Shown in pieces: positions 16,486-24,678 of a stretch of DNA of 64,000 nt (its first letter is position 1; each line of letters opens with the position of its first letter). Source of the DNA: an uncultured Sutterella sp. Lineage in GTDB: Bacteria; Pseudomonadota; Gammaproteobacteria; Burkholderiales; Burkholderiaceae_F. The position numbers were made by a program, and so were the translations under genes. The notes under the pieces are model-generated. The model did not search any database. It worked only from the letters and a program-made list of their open reading frames with translations, and had not been told where the DNA came from. The stretch is taken from the NCBI GenBank assembly GCA_900544345.1, contig UQUR01000006.1:1-64000 (forward strand), in the 5' to 3' direction.

Positions 16486-17139
16486 CTAGCAGTGAAATGC
16501 CTGGCGATAACGCACTAAGTCTTCCACTGTAATGACGCACAGGCCGTGCAAATTAGCAAAGTCACATACCTGAGGCAGTTTCGCCATGGTGCCGTCTTCA
16601 TTCATCAGTTCACACAAAACCCCGCACGGATTAAGTCCGGCGATTCTCATTAAATCAACTGTGGCTTCTGTATGTCCGCGACGCTCCAATACACCATTCG
16701 GTCGGGCGCGCAACGGATAGACGTGACCCGGACGCAAAAGATCTTCAGGTTTGCCATTGGGGTTAGCGGCCGCTTTAATCGTGGTTACACGGTCTTTAGC
16801 GCTCACTCCAGTTGTGCAGCCGTGGGCCGCTTCAATAGAGACACAAAAAGCTGTGCCCTGGGTATTGGTATTATTTTCTACCATCTGAGGCAAGCCCATA
16901 CGCTTACAGTCCTCGTCTCTCATACAAACACAGACGATGCCCGAACAGGCACGGATCATCAGAGCCATCTGCTCAACTGTCAGAAAATCAGTCGAAAGAA
17001 TCAAATCTCCTTCATTTTCGCGATTTTCATCGTCGACCACCATAACGCCACGGCCAGCACGAAGGTCGGAAATAGCACGCTTGACGCGCAGGTAGCTGTC
17101 TGCTCCGTATTGAGCCAGAAGATTTTCAGACTGATGCAT
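16486..17139 (-). CDS. ribB: 3,4-dihydroxy-2-butanone 4-phosphate synthase
   Basis: 217 residues, the length of a standalone RibB without the GTP cyclohydrolase II domain. It makes the four-carbon precursor of riboflavin from ribulose 5-phosphate. Visible signature segments are MVVDDENRENEGDLI with the acidic metal-binding residues, TGVSAKDR, and LRPGHVYPLRA followed by RRGHTEATVDL. The start ATG at 17139 has AAAGGA eight bases upstream. An FMN riboswitch occupies its 5' leader, so expression should fall when FMN is plentiful. It is monocistronic; the downstream stretch is the decayed acetyltransferase on the other strand. Confidence 0.95.
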   Translation of the reverse strand: MHQSENLLAQYGADSYLRVKRAISDLRAGRGVMVVDDENRENEGDLILSTDFLTVEQMALMIRACSGIVCVCMRDEDCKRMGLPQMVENNTNTQGTAFCVSIEAAHGCTTGVSAKDRVTTIKAAANPNGKPEDLLRPGHVYPLRARPNGVLERRGHTEATVDLMRIAGLNPCGVLCELMNEDGTMAKLPQVCDFANLHGLCVITVEDLVRYRQAFHC

Positions 17140-17229
17140 AAATTTATCCTTTCATACAAAACATTGAAATGATCGCATCAGGGAGAGGGAGGACGCACAG
17201 AAAAGGCGCCCTCCGTGAGGAAAGCTTTT

Positions 17230-17347
17230 GCTCTTTCTTCCGGACTATAACCGTCGGTATCGGGATTGCACCGATTCTGCTGACCGTGCGAAATGCGCAC
17301 GCGCTCGTGGACTTTAACCACCGGTGGGGATTTTCACCCCGCCCTGA
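17230..17347 (-). promoter_or_regulatory. FMN riboswitch (RFN element) of ribB
   Basis: Read on the minus strand it contains the conserved RFN landmarks in order: GGGCGGGGTGAAAATCCCC, ACCGGTGGTTAAAGTCC, the GAGCGC loop, GACGGTTATAGTCCGGA and the closing AAGAAAGAGC. About 90 bases separate its end from the ribB start. A GC-rich inverted repeat around 17185-17215 may be the expression platform. Confidence 0.95.
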
Positions 17348-17361
17348 GACTAGCCGTGATT

Positions 17362-19206
17362 CTACCGCTTTTTAGTGTTTTCGGTATATCGTGCACTCAA
17401 AGCTAGCCAAAGTTTACGAATATCCGATGGACTCTTTTGAGCTTTCTTTGAGCGGTACTCACAGTGAAGCAGCTCATGGGCCATCTGTGAGCCTGGAGCA
17501 GTAAGCGTCTTAGAGTAAAGTTCAACAATTTCAGGGTTTTTGTGAGATTCCCGTACCGGTGTATGTTCATCAATAGCATAGAGCGCTTTCTGGCGAACTT
17601 CGGTGTAGAGCTGATAGTTATTCTTTTTGCGAGGAGTACCGCCTCCTGCGATGCAGCCCCCGGGGCAAGCCATCACTTCAACAAAGTCATAAACAACCTC
17701 ACCTCGGCTCATCTTATCGAGTAACGCTTGCGTGCGCGCTAAGCCGTGGACAACTGCAATACGGATGTCTCCTAACTCGCCCAAATTAACAGTGGCTTCT
17801 TTAACGCCATCAAGACCTCGGGCTGGTTCAAAAACAATTGGGGCCAAACTCTTGCCTTCATGAGTCAAAGCATAGACTGTGCGCACCGCCGCTTCCATCA
17901 CGCCGCCTGTTGTACCGAAAATAGCTCCGGCGCCGGAATAATCAGTAAAGAGGTGCTGATCACGAGCCATGGGTTTACAGTTTTTAAGATGCATGCCGCA
18001 GCGGCGAAGCAGCTTAGACAATTCTCGAACAGTTAAGACGGCATCAACGTCTGGTCCTTCTTCACGGTTTAAAGTGGGGCGGATAGCTTCGCCTTTTTTG
18101 GCTGTACAAGGCATTACTGAAATCACTCGAAGATTTTCGCGTGCAACATTGAGCTTGTGTGGCAATAGAGCTTTTGCCAGCGCACCAAATACAGCCTGAG
18201 GTGAACGAGTCGTCGACAAGTATTCCATAATCATCGGCGCATGTTTTTCAACATAGTTGACCCAGCCCGGGCAGCAAGAGGTAAACATCGGAAGCGCAGA
18301 CTCTTTATTTTCTTTCCGGGCTTTCAGGCGCTCTAGCAGCTCTGTACCCTCTTCCATGATCACAACGTCGGCTGCAAAGTTGGTATCCATCACATAATCA
18401 ACGCCGATGTGCTTGAGCGCATAGACGAGACGTTCTTCGACATTTTCTCCGGCCGTAAGTCCAAATTCTTCACCAAGCGTCACGCGCACTGCAGGAGCAA
18501 TTTGCATGACTGTAACCGTCTGCGGATCATCAATCATATTTAATACGCGGTCGGTTTCATCTTTTTCACTTAATGCACCAGTCGGGCAAACTAAGGTGCA
18601 TTGACCGCACTGGACGCATTTTGTAGAGTCAGCCCAACGTTTGGCTCCAGTCATCGCAACCCCGGCCATTGTACCGAACTGATCAATCGTCAAAGCGCCT
18701 ATCCCCTGCACCTGACGACAGACTTCTACGCATCGCCCGCAGCGGATGCACTTATTGACATCACGCACAATTCCAGCCGAAGAGTCGTCATATTCGCGTT
18801 TTGCGACGAAGCTCGAGGGGGAAGGCGTATGAGGCATGCCGATAAAAAGTGCAACATCCTGTAGCTCACAGTTGCCGTGTCGTGCACAGCTCTTGCAGTC
18901 TTGATCATGGTCGGCAAAAAGCAACTGCATTTGAAGTTGTTGCATCTTGCGAACACGCTCATTGCGGGTGAAAATCCGTTGACCGGCTTTGATCGGTGTT
19001 GTGCAGGCCGTAACAATGCGGCCGTTTTCTTCACCTTCGTCAAAAACCTCTACCAAACACATGCGACAAGTGCCCGGCGTGTGATTGAGCGGCATAAAAG
19101 CACAAAGCGTAGGAATAAAAATATCTGCGGCTTTGGCAACTTGCAATATTGTCTGACCGTCGCTGAAAGAAACCTTTTGACCGTTAAACCAAGCAAAATT
19201 TTCCAT
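17362..19206 (-). CDS. [FeFe] hydrogenase catalytic subunit with N-terminal iron-sulfur domains
   Basis: 614 residues. N-terminal domains in order: a [2Fe-2S] domain (Cys35, 47, 50, 68), a His-Cys3 [4Fe-4S] site (His100, Cys104, 107, 113), and two [4Fe-4S] ferredoxin motifs (CIRCGRCVEVC at 153-163, CVQCGQCTLVC at 197-207). The H-cluster motifs are all intact: TSCCPGW (309-315), MPCTAKKGE (365-373) and a MACPGGCIAGGGTP block (512-525). It should catalyse reversible H2 formation in the cytoplasm. The partner flavoprotein gene ends ten bases upstream, so the two form an operon. Maturation genes hydE, hydF and hydG are not in the window. [FeFe] enzymes are uncommon in Betaproteobacteria. Confidence 0.92.
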   Translation of the reverse strand: MENFAWFNGQKVSFSDGQTILQVAKAADIFIPTLCAFMPLNHTPGTCRMCLVEVFDEGEENGRIVTACTTPIKAGQRIFTRNERVRKMQQLQMQLLFADHDQDCKSCARHGNCELQDVALFIGMPHTPSPSSFVAKREYDDSSAGIVRDVNKCIRCGRCVEVCRQVQGIGALTIDQFGTMAGVAMTGAKRWADSTKCVQCGQCTLVCPTGALSEKDETDRVLNMIDDPQTVTVMQIAPAVRVTLGEEFGLTAGENVEERLVYALKHIGVDYVMDTNFAADVVIMEEGTELLERLKARKENKESALPMFTSCCPGWVNYVEKHAPMIMEYLSTTRSPQAVFGALAKALLPHKLNVARENLRVISVMPCTAKKGEAIRPTLNREEGPDVDAVLTVRELSKLLRRCGMHLKNCKPMARDQHLFTDYSGAGAIFGTTGGVMEAAVRTVYALTHEGKSLAPIVFEPARGLDGVKEATVNLGELGDIRIAVVHGLARTQALLDKMSRGEVVYDFVEVMACPGGCIAGGGTPRKKNNYQLYTEVRQKALYAIDEHTPVRESHKNPEIVELYSKTLTAPGSQMAHELLHCEYRSKKAQKSPSDIRKLWLALSARYTENTKKR

Positions 19207-19216
19207 TTATGACTCC

Positions 19217-21223
19217 TTAAACCGCTTGGTTTTGAATATGGGTGATATTGCCCGGAATTGGCAGTTGTGTCACAACTCCGTAAATGCGGTAGCAGCGCAT
19301 GCAGCGGTTGGCTTCAGAGATTGCTTCAGACTCTGTCATCGAAAGATCAACTTCTTCAAAGTTGCCCTTGCGCTTTTCTGATGACAAAGTATTGAGCTTA
19401 TGCCGTGCAGCTTTACATAAATCGATCTTGGGATCTTTTTCCTTCATGAGATCGCCCTTTTTAATGAGTTCACCCATTCTGCGTCGTGCCACAAAGCCGA
19501 CAGAACCACGTGTGAGATATTCATTGATGGATTGGGCAGCAATCTGCCCCTGGGCCAGACCATCAATTAAAGTGGTAGGACCCGTTGCAGCGTCACCGCC
19601 AGCGAAAACGCCTGGACGTGTGGTTGCAAGAGCTTCGGAAACAGAAATATTGCCTCGCTTATCAAACATGATGCCGTCATCGTCACAGAGCACTTCCTGA
19701 TCAAAGCGTTGACCGATTGCCGCAATAAGATTGATACAGGATAAAACGGTATCAGTGCCTTCAATTTCAATGAGTTTCCCACGCTTAGAACCCGGGACCT
19801 TTTCTTCTCGCATCTTGGCAATTTTCAGACCAGTTACTTGTCCGTTTTCGCTCAAAATTTCCTTTTGAACCGATAAGAAATGAAATACGATCCCTTCTTC
19901 TTTGGCTGCAACTACTTCTTCGTGGTCAGCCGGCATTCCCTCTTCGGTTCGGCGGTAGACCACATGTACGGTGCCATCAGTTAAACGGACGGCTGAACGA
20001 GCGCAGTCCATCGCGACGTTGCCGCCACCCACAACAACAACGTCCCCCTTTAGTTTAAAGGGACGATTGCCGGTGACTGCACGCTCGACTTTTTGTAAAA
20101 AATCAATCCCGTTAAAGTAGCCCTTAAGGGTTGTGTCTTCGTTTTGAAGACCTAGGTACATGCCCTTGGAGCAGCCAACACCTAAAAAGATTGCGTTGTA
20201 GCCTCGATTGAAAAGATCGGTCACTGAGAAGTCATAACCGAGTCTTTGATGATAGAAGTAGCGTCCACCCAATTCCTCAATGACATCGGTTTCACTTTCA
20301 AGTAAGCCTTTGGGCAGGCGGTATTGAGGAATACCAACTTGAGCCATGCCGCCAGCGTGGCTGTTGGCTTCAAAAACATCAACCTTATAGCCCTGAAGCA
20401 ACAGGTGATAAGCGCAGTTAATGCCGGCAGGACCCGCGCCGACAACCGCCACTTTGGGGCTCATGGGATTCGTCTCACGCTGAGCACGATGGAAAAGCTC
20501 TTCCATGGGGCCTGTGGCATCGGCTGCATAGCGCTTTAAGTTTTTAATGTCCACAGCGCTATCTAAGAATTGACGGCGACAGGCTTTTTCACAGTAGCGC
20601 ACACAGACACGACCGCAACTGCCCACAAGCGGATAGTGACGCAGCAAAACCGCTGCACTCATTTCCGGTTCGCCTGCTTTAATGTAGTCAATATAGCGAG
20701 GAACATCCACGTGAGCCGGACACGCTTCAATACAAGGTGCACTTAAAAGTGTGTAATAGTCATAGACGTTTTCGGCAACAGGTTGAGCCTGAAAAATTTC
20801 TTCTGGACAAAATTCAAGAGCATTAAGAAGCGCTACTGCAGAAGTCTGACCGATGCCGCAAAGGCTAGTTTCTTTCATTTGCATAGCAACGGATTTGACG
20901 TACTGCCAGTCCACTTCTTTGGCGTGACCCTTGACAGCTTTTTCTAAAGCCTCACTAATGACTAAAACCCCAATACGGCAAGGCGTGCACTTGCCACAGG
21001 TTTCACGAGCTGCGCGCTGATAGTAGCGCCATAAAGAAAAGGCAAGATTGGCTCTGCGGTCCATGACAAGAAAGCCCCTGTCACAGACAAAACTCATAAT
21101 GGGGTTACCCGGATTAAATTGTGAAAATTGCTCCAGAGGCAAATCCTCAGGGGCAACCGGGTTGAACGTGGATCGATTGTCGTAAAAGCGTCCGTCCCAA
21201 ACGCCAAAAATCAAAGGGGTCAT
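19217..21223 (-). CDS. NuoF-like/GltD-like flavoprotein, partner of the hydrogenase
   Basis: 668 residues. The N-terminal 135 residues match the C-terminal Fe-S part of NuoF/HydB (ETCGKCTPCRIG at 75-85, SLCGIGQT near 120) without the FMN/NADH domain. The rest is a glutamate synthase small subunit-like (GltD/NfnB) oxidoreductase: Cys clusters CIEACPAHVDVP and GSCGRVCVRYCEKAC, FAD site VAVVGAGPAGINCAY (about 258), NAD(P) site VVVVGGGNVAMDCAR (about 395), and a final NRCMRCYR. It probably links NAD(P)H to the hydrogenase, with which it is cotranscribed. HydDB-type classification calls hydrogenases with a glutamate-synthase-like neighbour group A2. The ribosome binding site is unusually placed (see leader hairpin). 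Confidence 0.85.
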   Translation of the reverse strand: MTPLIFGVWDGRFYDNRSTFNPVAPEDLPLEQFSQFNPGNPIMSFVCDRGFLVMDRRANLAFSLWRYYQRAARETCGKCTPCRIGVLVISEALEKAVKGHAKEVDWQYVKSVAMQMKETSLCGIGQTSAVALLNALEFCPEEIFQAQPVAENVYDYYTLLSAPCIEACPAHVDVPRYIDYIKAGEPEMSAAVLLRHYPLVGSCGRVCVRYCEKACRRQFLDSAVDIKNLKRYAADATGPMEELFHRAQRETNPMSPKVAVVGAGPAGINCAYHLLLQGYKVDVFEANSHAGGMAQVGIPQYRLPKGLLESETDVIEELGGRYFYHQRLGYDFSVTDLFNRGYNAIFLGVGCSKGMYLGLQNEDTTLKGYFNGIDFLQKVERAVTGNRPFKLKGDVVVVGGGNVAMDCARSAVRLTDGTVHVVYRRTEEGMPADHEEVVAAKEEGIVFHFLSVQKEILSENGQVTGLKIAKMREEKVPGSKRGKLIEIEGTDTVLSCINLIAAIGQRFDQEVLCDDDGIMFDKRGNISVSEALATTRPGVFAGGDAATGPTTLIDGLAQGQIAAQSINEYLTRGSVGFVARRRMGELIKKGDLMKEKDPKIDLCKAARHKLNTLSSEKRKGNFEEVDLSMTESEAISEANRCMRCYRIYGVVTQLPIPGNITHIQNQAV

Positions 21224-21269
21224 GTACTTTTAAGCGCTAAAAATAGATCCATTTAGCGCTTGTCTCCTT
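21220..21269 (-). promoter_or_regulatory. Leader hairpin and 10-codon ORF between ribosome binding site and start
   Basis: The only good ribosome binding site (AAGGAG, 21264-21269) lies some 40 bases before the flavoprotein ATG at 21223. Between them is a perfect 10-pair stem AAGCGCTAAA / TTTAGCGCTT (21232-21241 and 21252-21261). A short ORF MDLFLALKST starts at 21252 and its TGA (21222-21220) overlaps the flavoprotein ATG. Either translational coupling through the leader peptide or bridging of the site by the hairpin is possible. Confidence 0.5.
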
Positions 21270-21299
21270 TTTTAAACGTCGTATGACCGATTAAATAAC

Positions 21300-21343
21300 G
21301 CAGAGCAGACCTTCATGAGTCAGGGGATAAGATTCTGCTCTGC
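21300..21343 (-). repeat. Inverted repeat between the PLP enzyme and hydrogenase operons
   Basis: Arms GCAGAGCAGA and TCTGCTCTGC, ten perfect pairs around a 24-base loop. It lies 50 bases beyond the PLP enzyme stop codon. No T-run follows, so it is not a standard terminator. Confidence 0.5.
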
Positions 21344-21393
21344 ACAAATCTCAGCAGCTCATTTTAACAAAGCCTTTTGCGGCTCGTTTTTGC

Positions 21394-22488
21394 CTAGTGA
21401 TCTGACTTAATCCCGGCGCCACACATCGTAATGAGCGTATCGGGCGTGGGTCCGTAAATTTCACAGTAATGCAGGTAAGCTGCGTAATTAGCGGCGGTCG
21501 TGTGCTCGCAATAGATGCCTTTGGCAGCAAGCTTTGCCCGAGCATCCAAAATTTTATCTTCAGGTGCAGTGACAAAACGGATATTGTGACGGTAGGCCAT
21601 CTCAAGCAGTTCTTCTCCTCGAGAGGGTTTGCCGATTGCAATGCCTTCGGCCATAGTCTCAGTTACATTCACATCAGCCGGCTTGTTTGCATGTTGTTCA
21701 ATAGCTTCGTAGAGCGGATCACAATTTTCGCTTTGTAGCGCAATAATCTGCGGGAATTGATCAATAATGCCCGAGTCAAGAAGGTGTTCCAAAGCTTTTA
21801 CCACACCGATATAAAGCGTTCCGTTGCCCACCGGCACAACAATGTTGGCAGGGATGCGTCCGAGTTGTTCATAGGTCTCGTAAATATAGGCCTTCATTCC
21901 TTCATAGAAGAAGGGATTGAAAACGTGATTGGCGTAATAGAGGTGTTGGTCACGCACTTTGCTTCGGCAGACATCAGCGCAGTGGTCTCTGCTTCCGGGT
22001 ACTTCAGTGACTTTAGCGCCGTGAGACTTAATCATGCGAATTTTTGAGGGGCTGGTGCCTTCTTTTACAAAAATTTCGCAACCGATGCCTGCGCGAGCCG
22101 CATAAGCTGCTACGGCGTTACCGGCATTGCCACTTGAATCTTGCACGCAGTCTTTGACGCCGATTGACTTCATGTGCGCTACAAGTGTCGCTGCTCCCCG
22201 ATCCTTAAAGGATAAGGTGGGCATGTAGTAGTCCATCTTGAGCATCACCTGATTGTCAAAATGAATAATGGGAGTCATCCCTTCGCCCATCGTGACTTCT
22301 TTCCAGGAATCATCTTCCAGGGCCATAAAACGGCGATAACGGAACTGGCTCCATTCAGTCTTATCAATTAACTTTTCATCAAACTTAGGAGGCGTGAAAT
22401 CCAACTCAAACAAACCGCCGCATTCGCAACATGGCTCTTTTGTTGTTGTCGGGACACGTTTTCCGCAACGGGTACAAACGTAATTCAT
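21394..22488 (-). CDS. Threonine-synthase-like PLP enzyme with N-terminal zinc ribbon
   Basis: 364 residues from the ATG at 22488 (AAGGAG eight bases upstream). It opens with a zinc ribbon (CTRCGK...CCECGG) followed by the fold-type II PLP domain: lysine in PTLSFKDRGA, the phosphate-binding SSGNAGNAVAAYAARA, and VPVGNGTLYIG. Long-form 'class' threonine synthases and several related lyases share this architecture, so the exact reaction (phosphohomoserine to threonine, or another beta/gamma elimination) is open. The start overlaps the end of the YheO/DauR-type regulator gene upstream, a two-gene operon. That neighbour suggests an amino-acid catabolic role rather than threonine biosynthesis, which is inference. 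Confidence 0.75.
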   Translation of the reverse strand: MNYVCTRCGKRVPTTTKEPCCECGGLFELDFTPPKFDEKLIDKTEWSQFRYRRFMALEDDSWKEVTMGEGMTPIIHFDNQVMLKMDYYMPTLSFKDRGAATLVAHMKSIGVKDCVQDSSGNAGNAVAAYAARAGIGCEIFVKEGTSPSKIRMIKSHGAKVTEVPGSRDHCADVCRSKVRDQHLYYANHVFNPFFYEGMKAYIYETYEQLGRIPANIVVPVGNGTLYIGVVKALEHLLDSGIIDQFPQIIALQSENCDPLYEAIEQHANKPADVNVTETMAEGIAIGKPSRGEELLEMAYRHNIRFVTAPEDKILDARAKLAAKGIYCEHTTAANYAAYLHYCEIYGPTPDTLITMCGAGIKSDH

Positions 22489-22508
22489 GTTCTGGTTCTC
22501 CTTAATAC

Positions 22509-23168
22509 TCACCGTTTTCCGTGAATTTCATCAAGGTAGCCGTAAAGGGTAACTTTAGAAAGTCCTAATTTGCCGGCTACATACTCCATTGAGCCTTTAA
22601 CGAGAAATACTCCCCTCTCATCCATAAAGCGAATCAATTCAAGCCGATCCTCGCGGGAATTTTTCCCTTCGACAATGAGCTCTTTGACCATAGAGTCAAC
22701 CATCGTATTGACAAACTGGCGCACGCTCTCTTCTTTTGAGTTCGCAAGCGCTAAGGGCGTTTGCTCAAGGTGCTCTTGTTCAGAAGATTTTCTTTTGCCG
22801 TTTAAGAGGTTTTCAGCCAGCTGCATCAGAGCTGAGGCCTGAGTGGTGTCGACGTTAATACATAAGGCTCCGATTAGTTCACGTTTTTCATCACGAATCA
22901 AAAGTGATGATGAACGAATCAGTTTGCCGTCTTTTTTGAAAAAGTAGTTATCGACAATCCCATCTTCAGGGTTACCTGCAAAGACAGCTTTTTCGATCAA
23001 ATGATGAAAGGTCTGGCCGACTTTTCTGCCAGTGACATTGCCGTTAGCCACATAAATGACCGAATGCTGGGGCATCGCCATGTCATGCAGAACGACTTCT
23101 GCATCCGGAAAAGTTCTCGCAATGAGTTCGGCTACAGCTAGATATGGAGTGAGTTTCGTGTTTTGCAT
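22509..23168 (-). CDS. YheO/DauR-type PAS-like transcriptional regulator
   Basis: 219 residues. The N-terminal domain (residues 7-120; AELIARTFPDAEVVLHDM, NGNVTGRKVG, and RSSSLLIRDEKRELIGALCINVD) has the YheO PAS-like pattern. The C-terminal 60 residues (ELIRFMDERGVFLVKGSMEYVAGKLGLSKVTLYGYLDEI) form the associated helix-turn-helix. In Pseudomonas, DauR of this family represses D-arginine use; other members control amino-acid or racemase genes. Here it overlaps the PLP enzyme gene, which it probably controls in response to that enzyme's substrate. The ligand is not known. Confidence 0.85.
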   Translation of the reverse strand: MQNTKLTPYLAVAELIARTFPDAEVVLHDMAMPQHSVIYVANGNVTGRKVGQTFHHLIEKAVFAGNPEDGIVDNYFFKKDGKLIRSSSLLIRDEKRELIGALCINVDTTQASALMQLAENLLNGKRKSSEQEHLEQTPLALANSKEESVRQFVNTMVDSMVKELIVEGKNSREDRLELIRFMDERGVFLVKGSMEYVAGKLGLSKVTLYGYLDEIHGKR

Positions 23169-23310
23169 AACGATAGTTTAAATAATTATTTATTAACTTA
23201 CAATAAAAAATTATGAAAAGTTTATCCGTTCGATGTAGATCTCACTATATACATATAGGAATGTAGTTGAGTAGAATGAAAAGAACGATTTTTGTTTTGG
23301 AACTCTCACT

Positions 23311-24114
23311 ATGCTTATTGAACATCAATATGAAGACCTGATGCGATACGTTTTTTTCCATGGAGTCAATAAAAATGATCGCACGGGAACGGGTACACGC
23401 TCGGTTTTCGGCTACCAGATGCGCTTTAATCTTCAGCACGGCTTCCCGCTCGTGACCACAAAAAAGCTTCATCTGCGCTCCATCATTCATGAGTTGCTTT
23501 GGTTTTTAAAGGGCGACAGCAATGTTCAGTACCTTAAAGACAACGGTGTTTCAATTTGGGATGAATGGGCTGATGAAAACGGCGACTTAGGCCCTATTTA
23601 CGGTGTTCAGTGGAGAAAGTGGCGCGGTGCGGATAATCAAACTATTGACCAAATCGCCGAACTCGTTCACACAATTAAAACCAATCCCGATTCCCGCCGC
23701 ATGATTGTGACGGCCTGGAATGTGGCTGAACTTCCCAAGATGGCGTTGCCTCCTTGCCACATGATGTTTCAGGTCTATGTGGCTGATGGGAAGCTCTCCT
23801 GCCAGCTCTATCAACGTTCGTGTGATATCTTTTTAGGCGTTCCTTTTAATATCGCAAGTTATTCACTTTTAACTCATATGCTTGCTCAGCAGTGTGACCT
23901 TGAAGTGGGCGATTTTGTATGGACTGGCGGCGACTGCCACCTCTACAACAACCATTTCGACCAGGTACGCCTGCAATTGTCAAGAGAACCCCGCCCCTAT
24001 CCTAAACTTGTTATCAAACGTCGTCCTGAGTCCATTTTTGACTACAAGTATGAAGACTTTGAGATTGTGGGCTACGATCCGCATCCCACGATTAAGGCGC
24101 CCGTGGCGGTATAA
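23311..24114 (+). CDS. thyA: Thymidylate synthase
   Basis: 267 residues, close to the E. coli enzyme. It methylates dUMP to dTMP using methylene-tetrahydrofolate. Motifs: DRTGTGTRSVFG, the active-site LPPCH with Cys149, QLYQRSCDIFLGVPFNIASY, and the FVWTGGDCHLYNNH block with the Asn/His that bind dUMP. The dihydrofolate product is recycled by folA, which begins 11 bases downstream with its own AAAGGAG. The pair forms a normal thyA-folA operon. Confidence 0.97.
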   Translation: MLIEHQYEDLMRYVFFHGVNKNDRTGTGTRSVFGYQMRFNLQHGFPLVTTKKLHLRSIIHELLWFLKGDSNVQYLKDNGVSIWDEWADENGDLGPIYGVQWRKWRGADNQTIDQIAELVHTIKTNPDSRRMIVTAWNVAELPKMALPPCHMMFQVYVADGKLSCQLYQRSCDIFLGVPFNIASYSLLTHMLAQQCDLEVGDFVWTGGDCHLYNNHFDQVRLQLSREPRPYPKLVIKRRPESIFDYKYEDFEIVGYDPHPTIKAPVAV

Positions 24115-24125
24115 AGGAGAATTTG

Positions 24126-24623
24126 ATGACGCAGTTACATTTGATAGTAGCGCACGCTAGAAATGGTGTTATCGGAAAAGACAATAAGCTGCCCTGGTAT
24201 CTGCCTGAAGACTTAAAAAACTTCAAGCGTACGACTTTGGGTAAACCAGTAATTATGGGGAGAAAGACCTGGGAATCTTTGGGGCGTCCTCTGCCCGGTC
24301 GGCGAAACATTGTAATTACGCGTCAGAAGAACTTTGTTGCTGAAGGTGCTACCGTTGTTGGCAATTTAGAGGCTGCTCTTGAGGCAGTTGCCGATAACCC
24401 TGTTGCTTTTATTATGGGCGGAGCGCAGATTTACGAAGAAGCAATGCCTAAAGTTGAAGTGGCTCACGTTACTTATATCAATGCTGATTTTGAAGGTGAT
24501 GCCTATTTTGCACCGCTCTCAGATAAAGAATGGGAACTAACCGAAGAAGAAACATTCCCTGCGACTGATGCGCATCCCTTTAGCTATTGTTTCAGAGTTT
24601 ACACAAGAAAACACAGTGCTTAG
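24126..24623 (+). CDS. folA: Dihydrofolate reductase
   Basis: 165 residues. It reduces dihydrofolate with NADPH. Landmarks are HARNGVIGKDNKLPWYLPEDLKNF with the substrate-binding Trp and Asp/Glu region, the NADPH-binding MGRKTWESLGRPLPGRRNIVITR, and FIMGGAQIYEEAMP. The ATG at 24126 has AAGGAG seven bases upstream; the TTG one codon earlier is not needed. It forms an operon with thyA and is followed by a terminator. Confidence 0.97.
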   Translation: MTQLHLIVAHARNGVIGKDNKLPWYLPEDLKNFKRTTLGKPVIMGRKTWESLGRPLPGRRNIVITRQKNFVAEGATVVGNLEAALEAVADNPVAFIMGGAQIYEEAMPKVEVAHVTYINADFEGDAYFAPLSDKEWELTEEETFPATDAHPFSYCFRVYTRKHSA

Positions 24624-24630
24624 CTGATTA

Positions 24631-24661
24631 ATGGCCGCTATGAGCGGCCATTAGTTTTTTG
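24631..24661 (+). terminator. Terminator of thyA-folA
   Basis: Perfect 10-base stem AATGGCCGCT / AGCGGCCATT with a three-base loop, followed by TTTTTT. Confidence 0.95.
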
Positions 24662-24678
24662 GGATCATTCAGTTTCAG

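Noticed and set aside
18726..19043. 105-codon ORF within the hydrogenase gene
   Set aside because: Another minus-strand frame inside a gene with a full set of catalytic motifs; it is a shadow.
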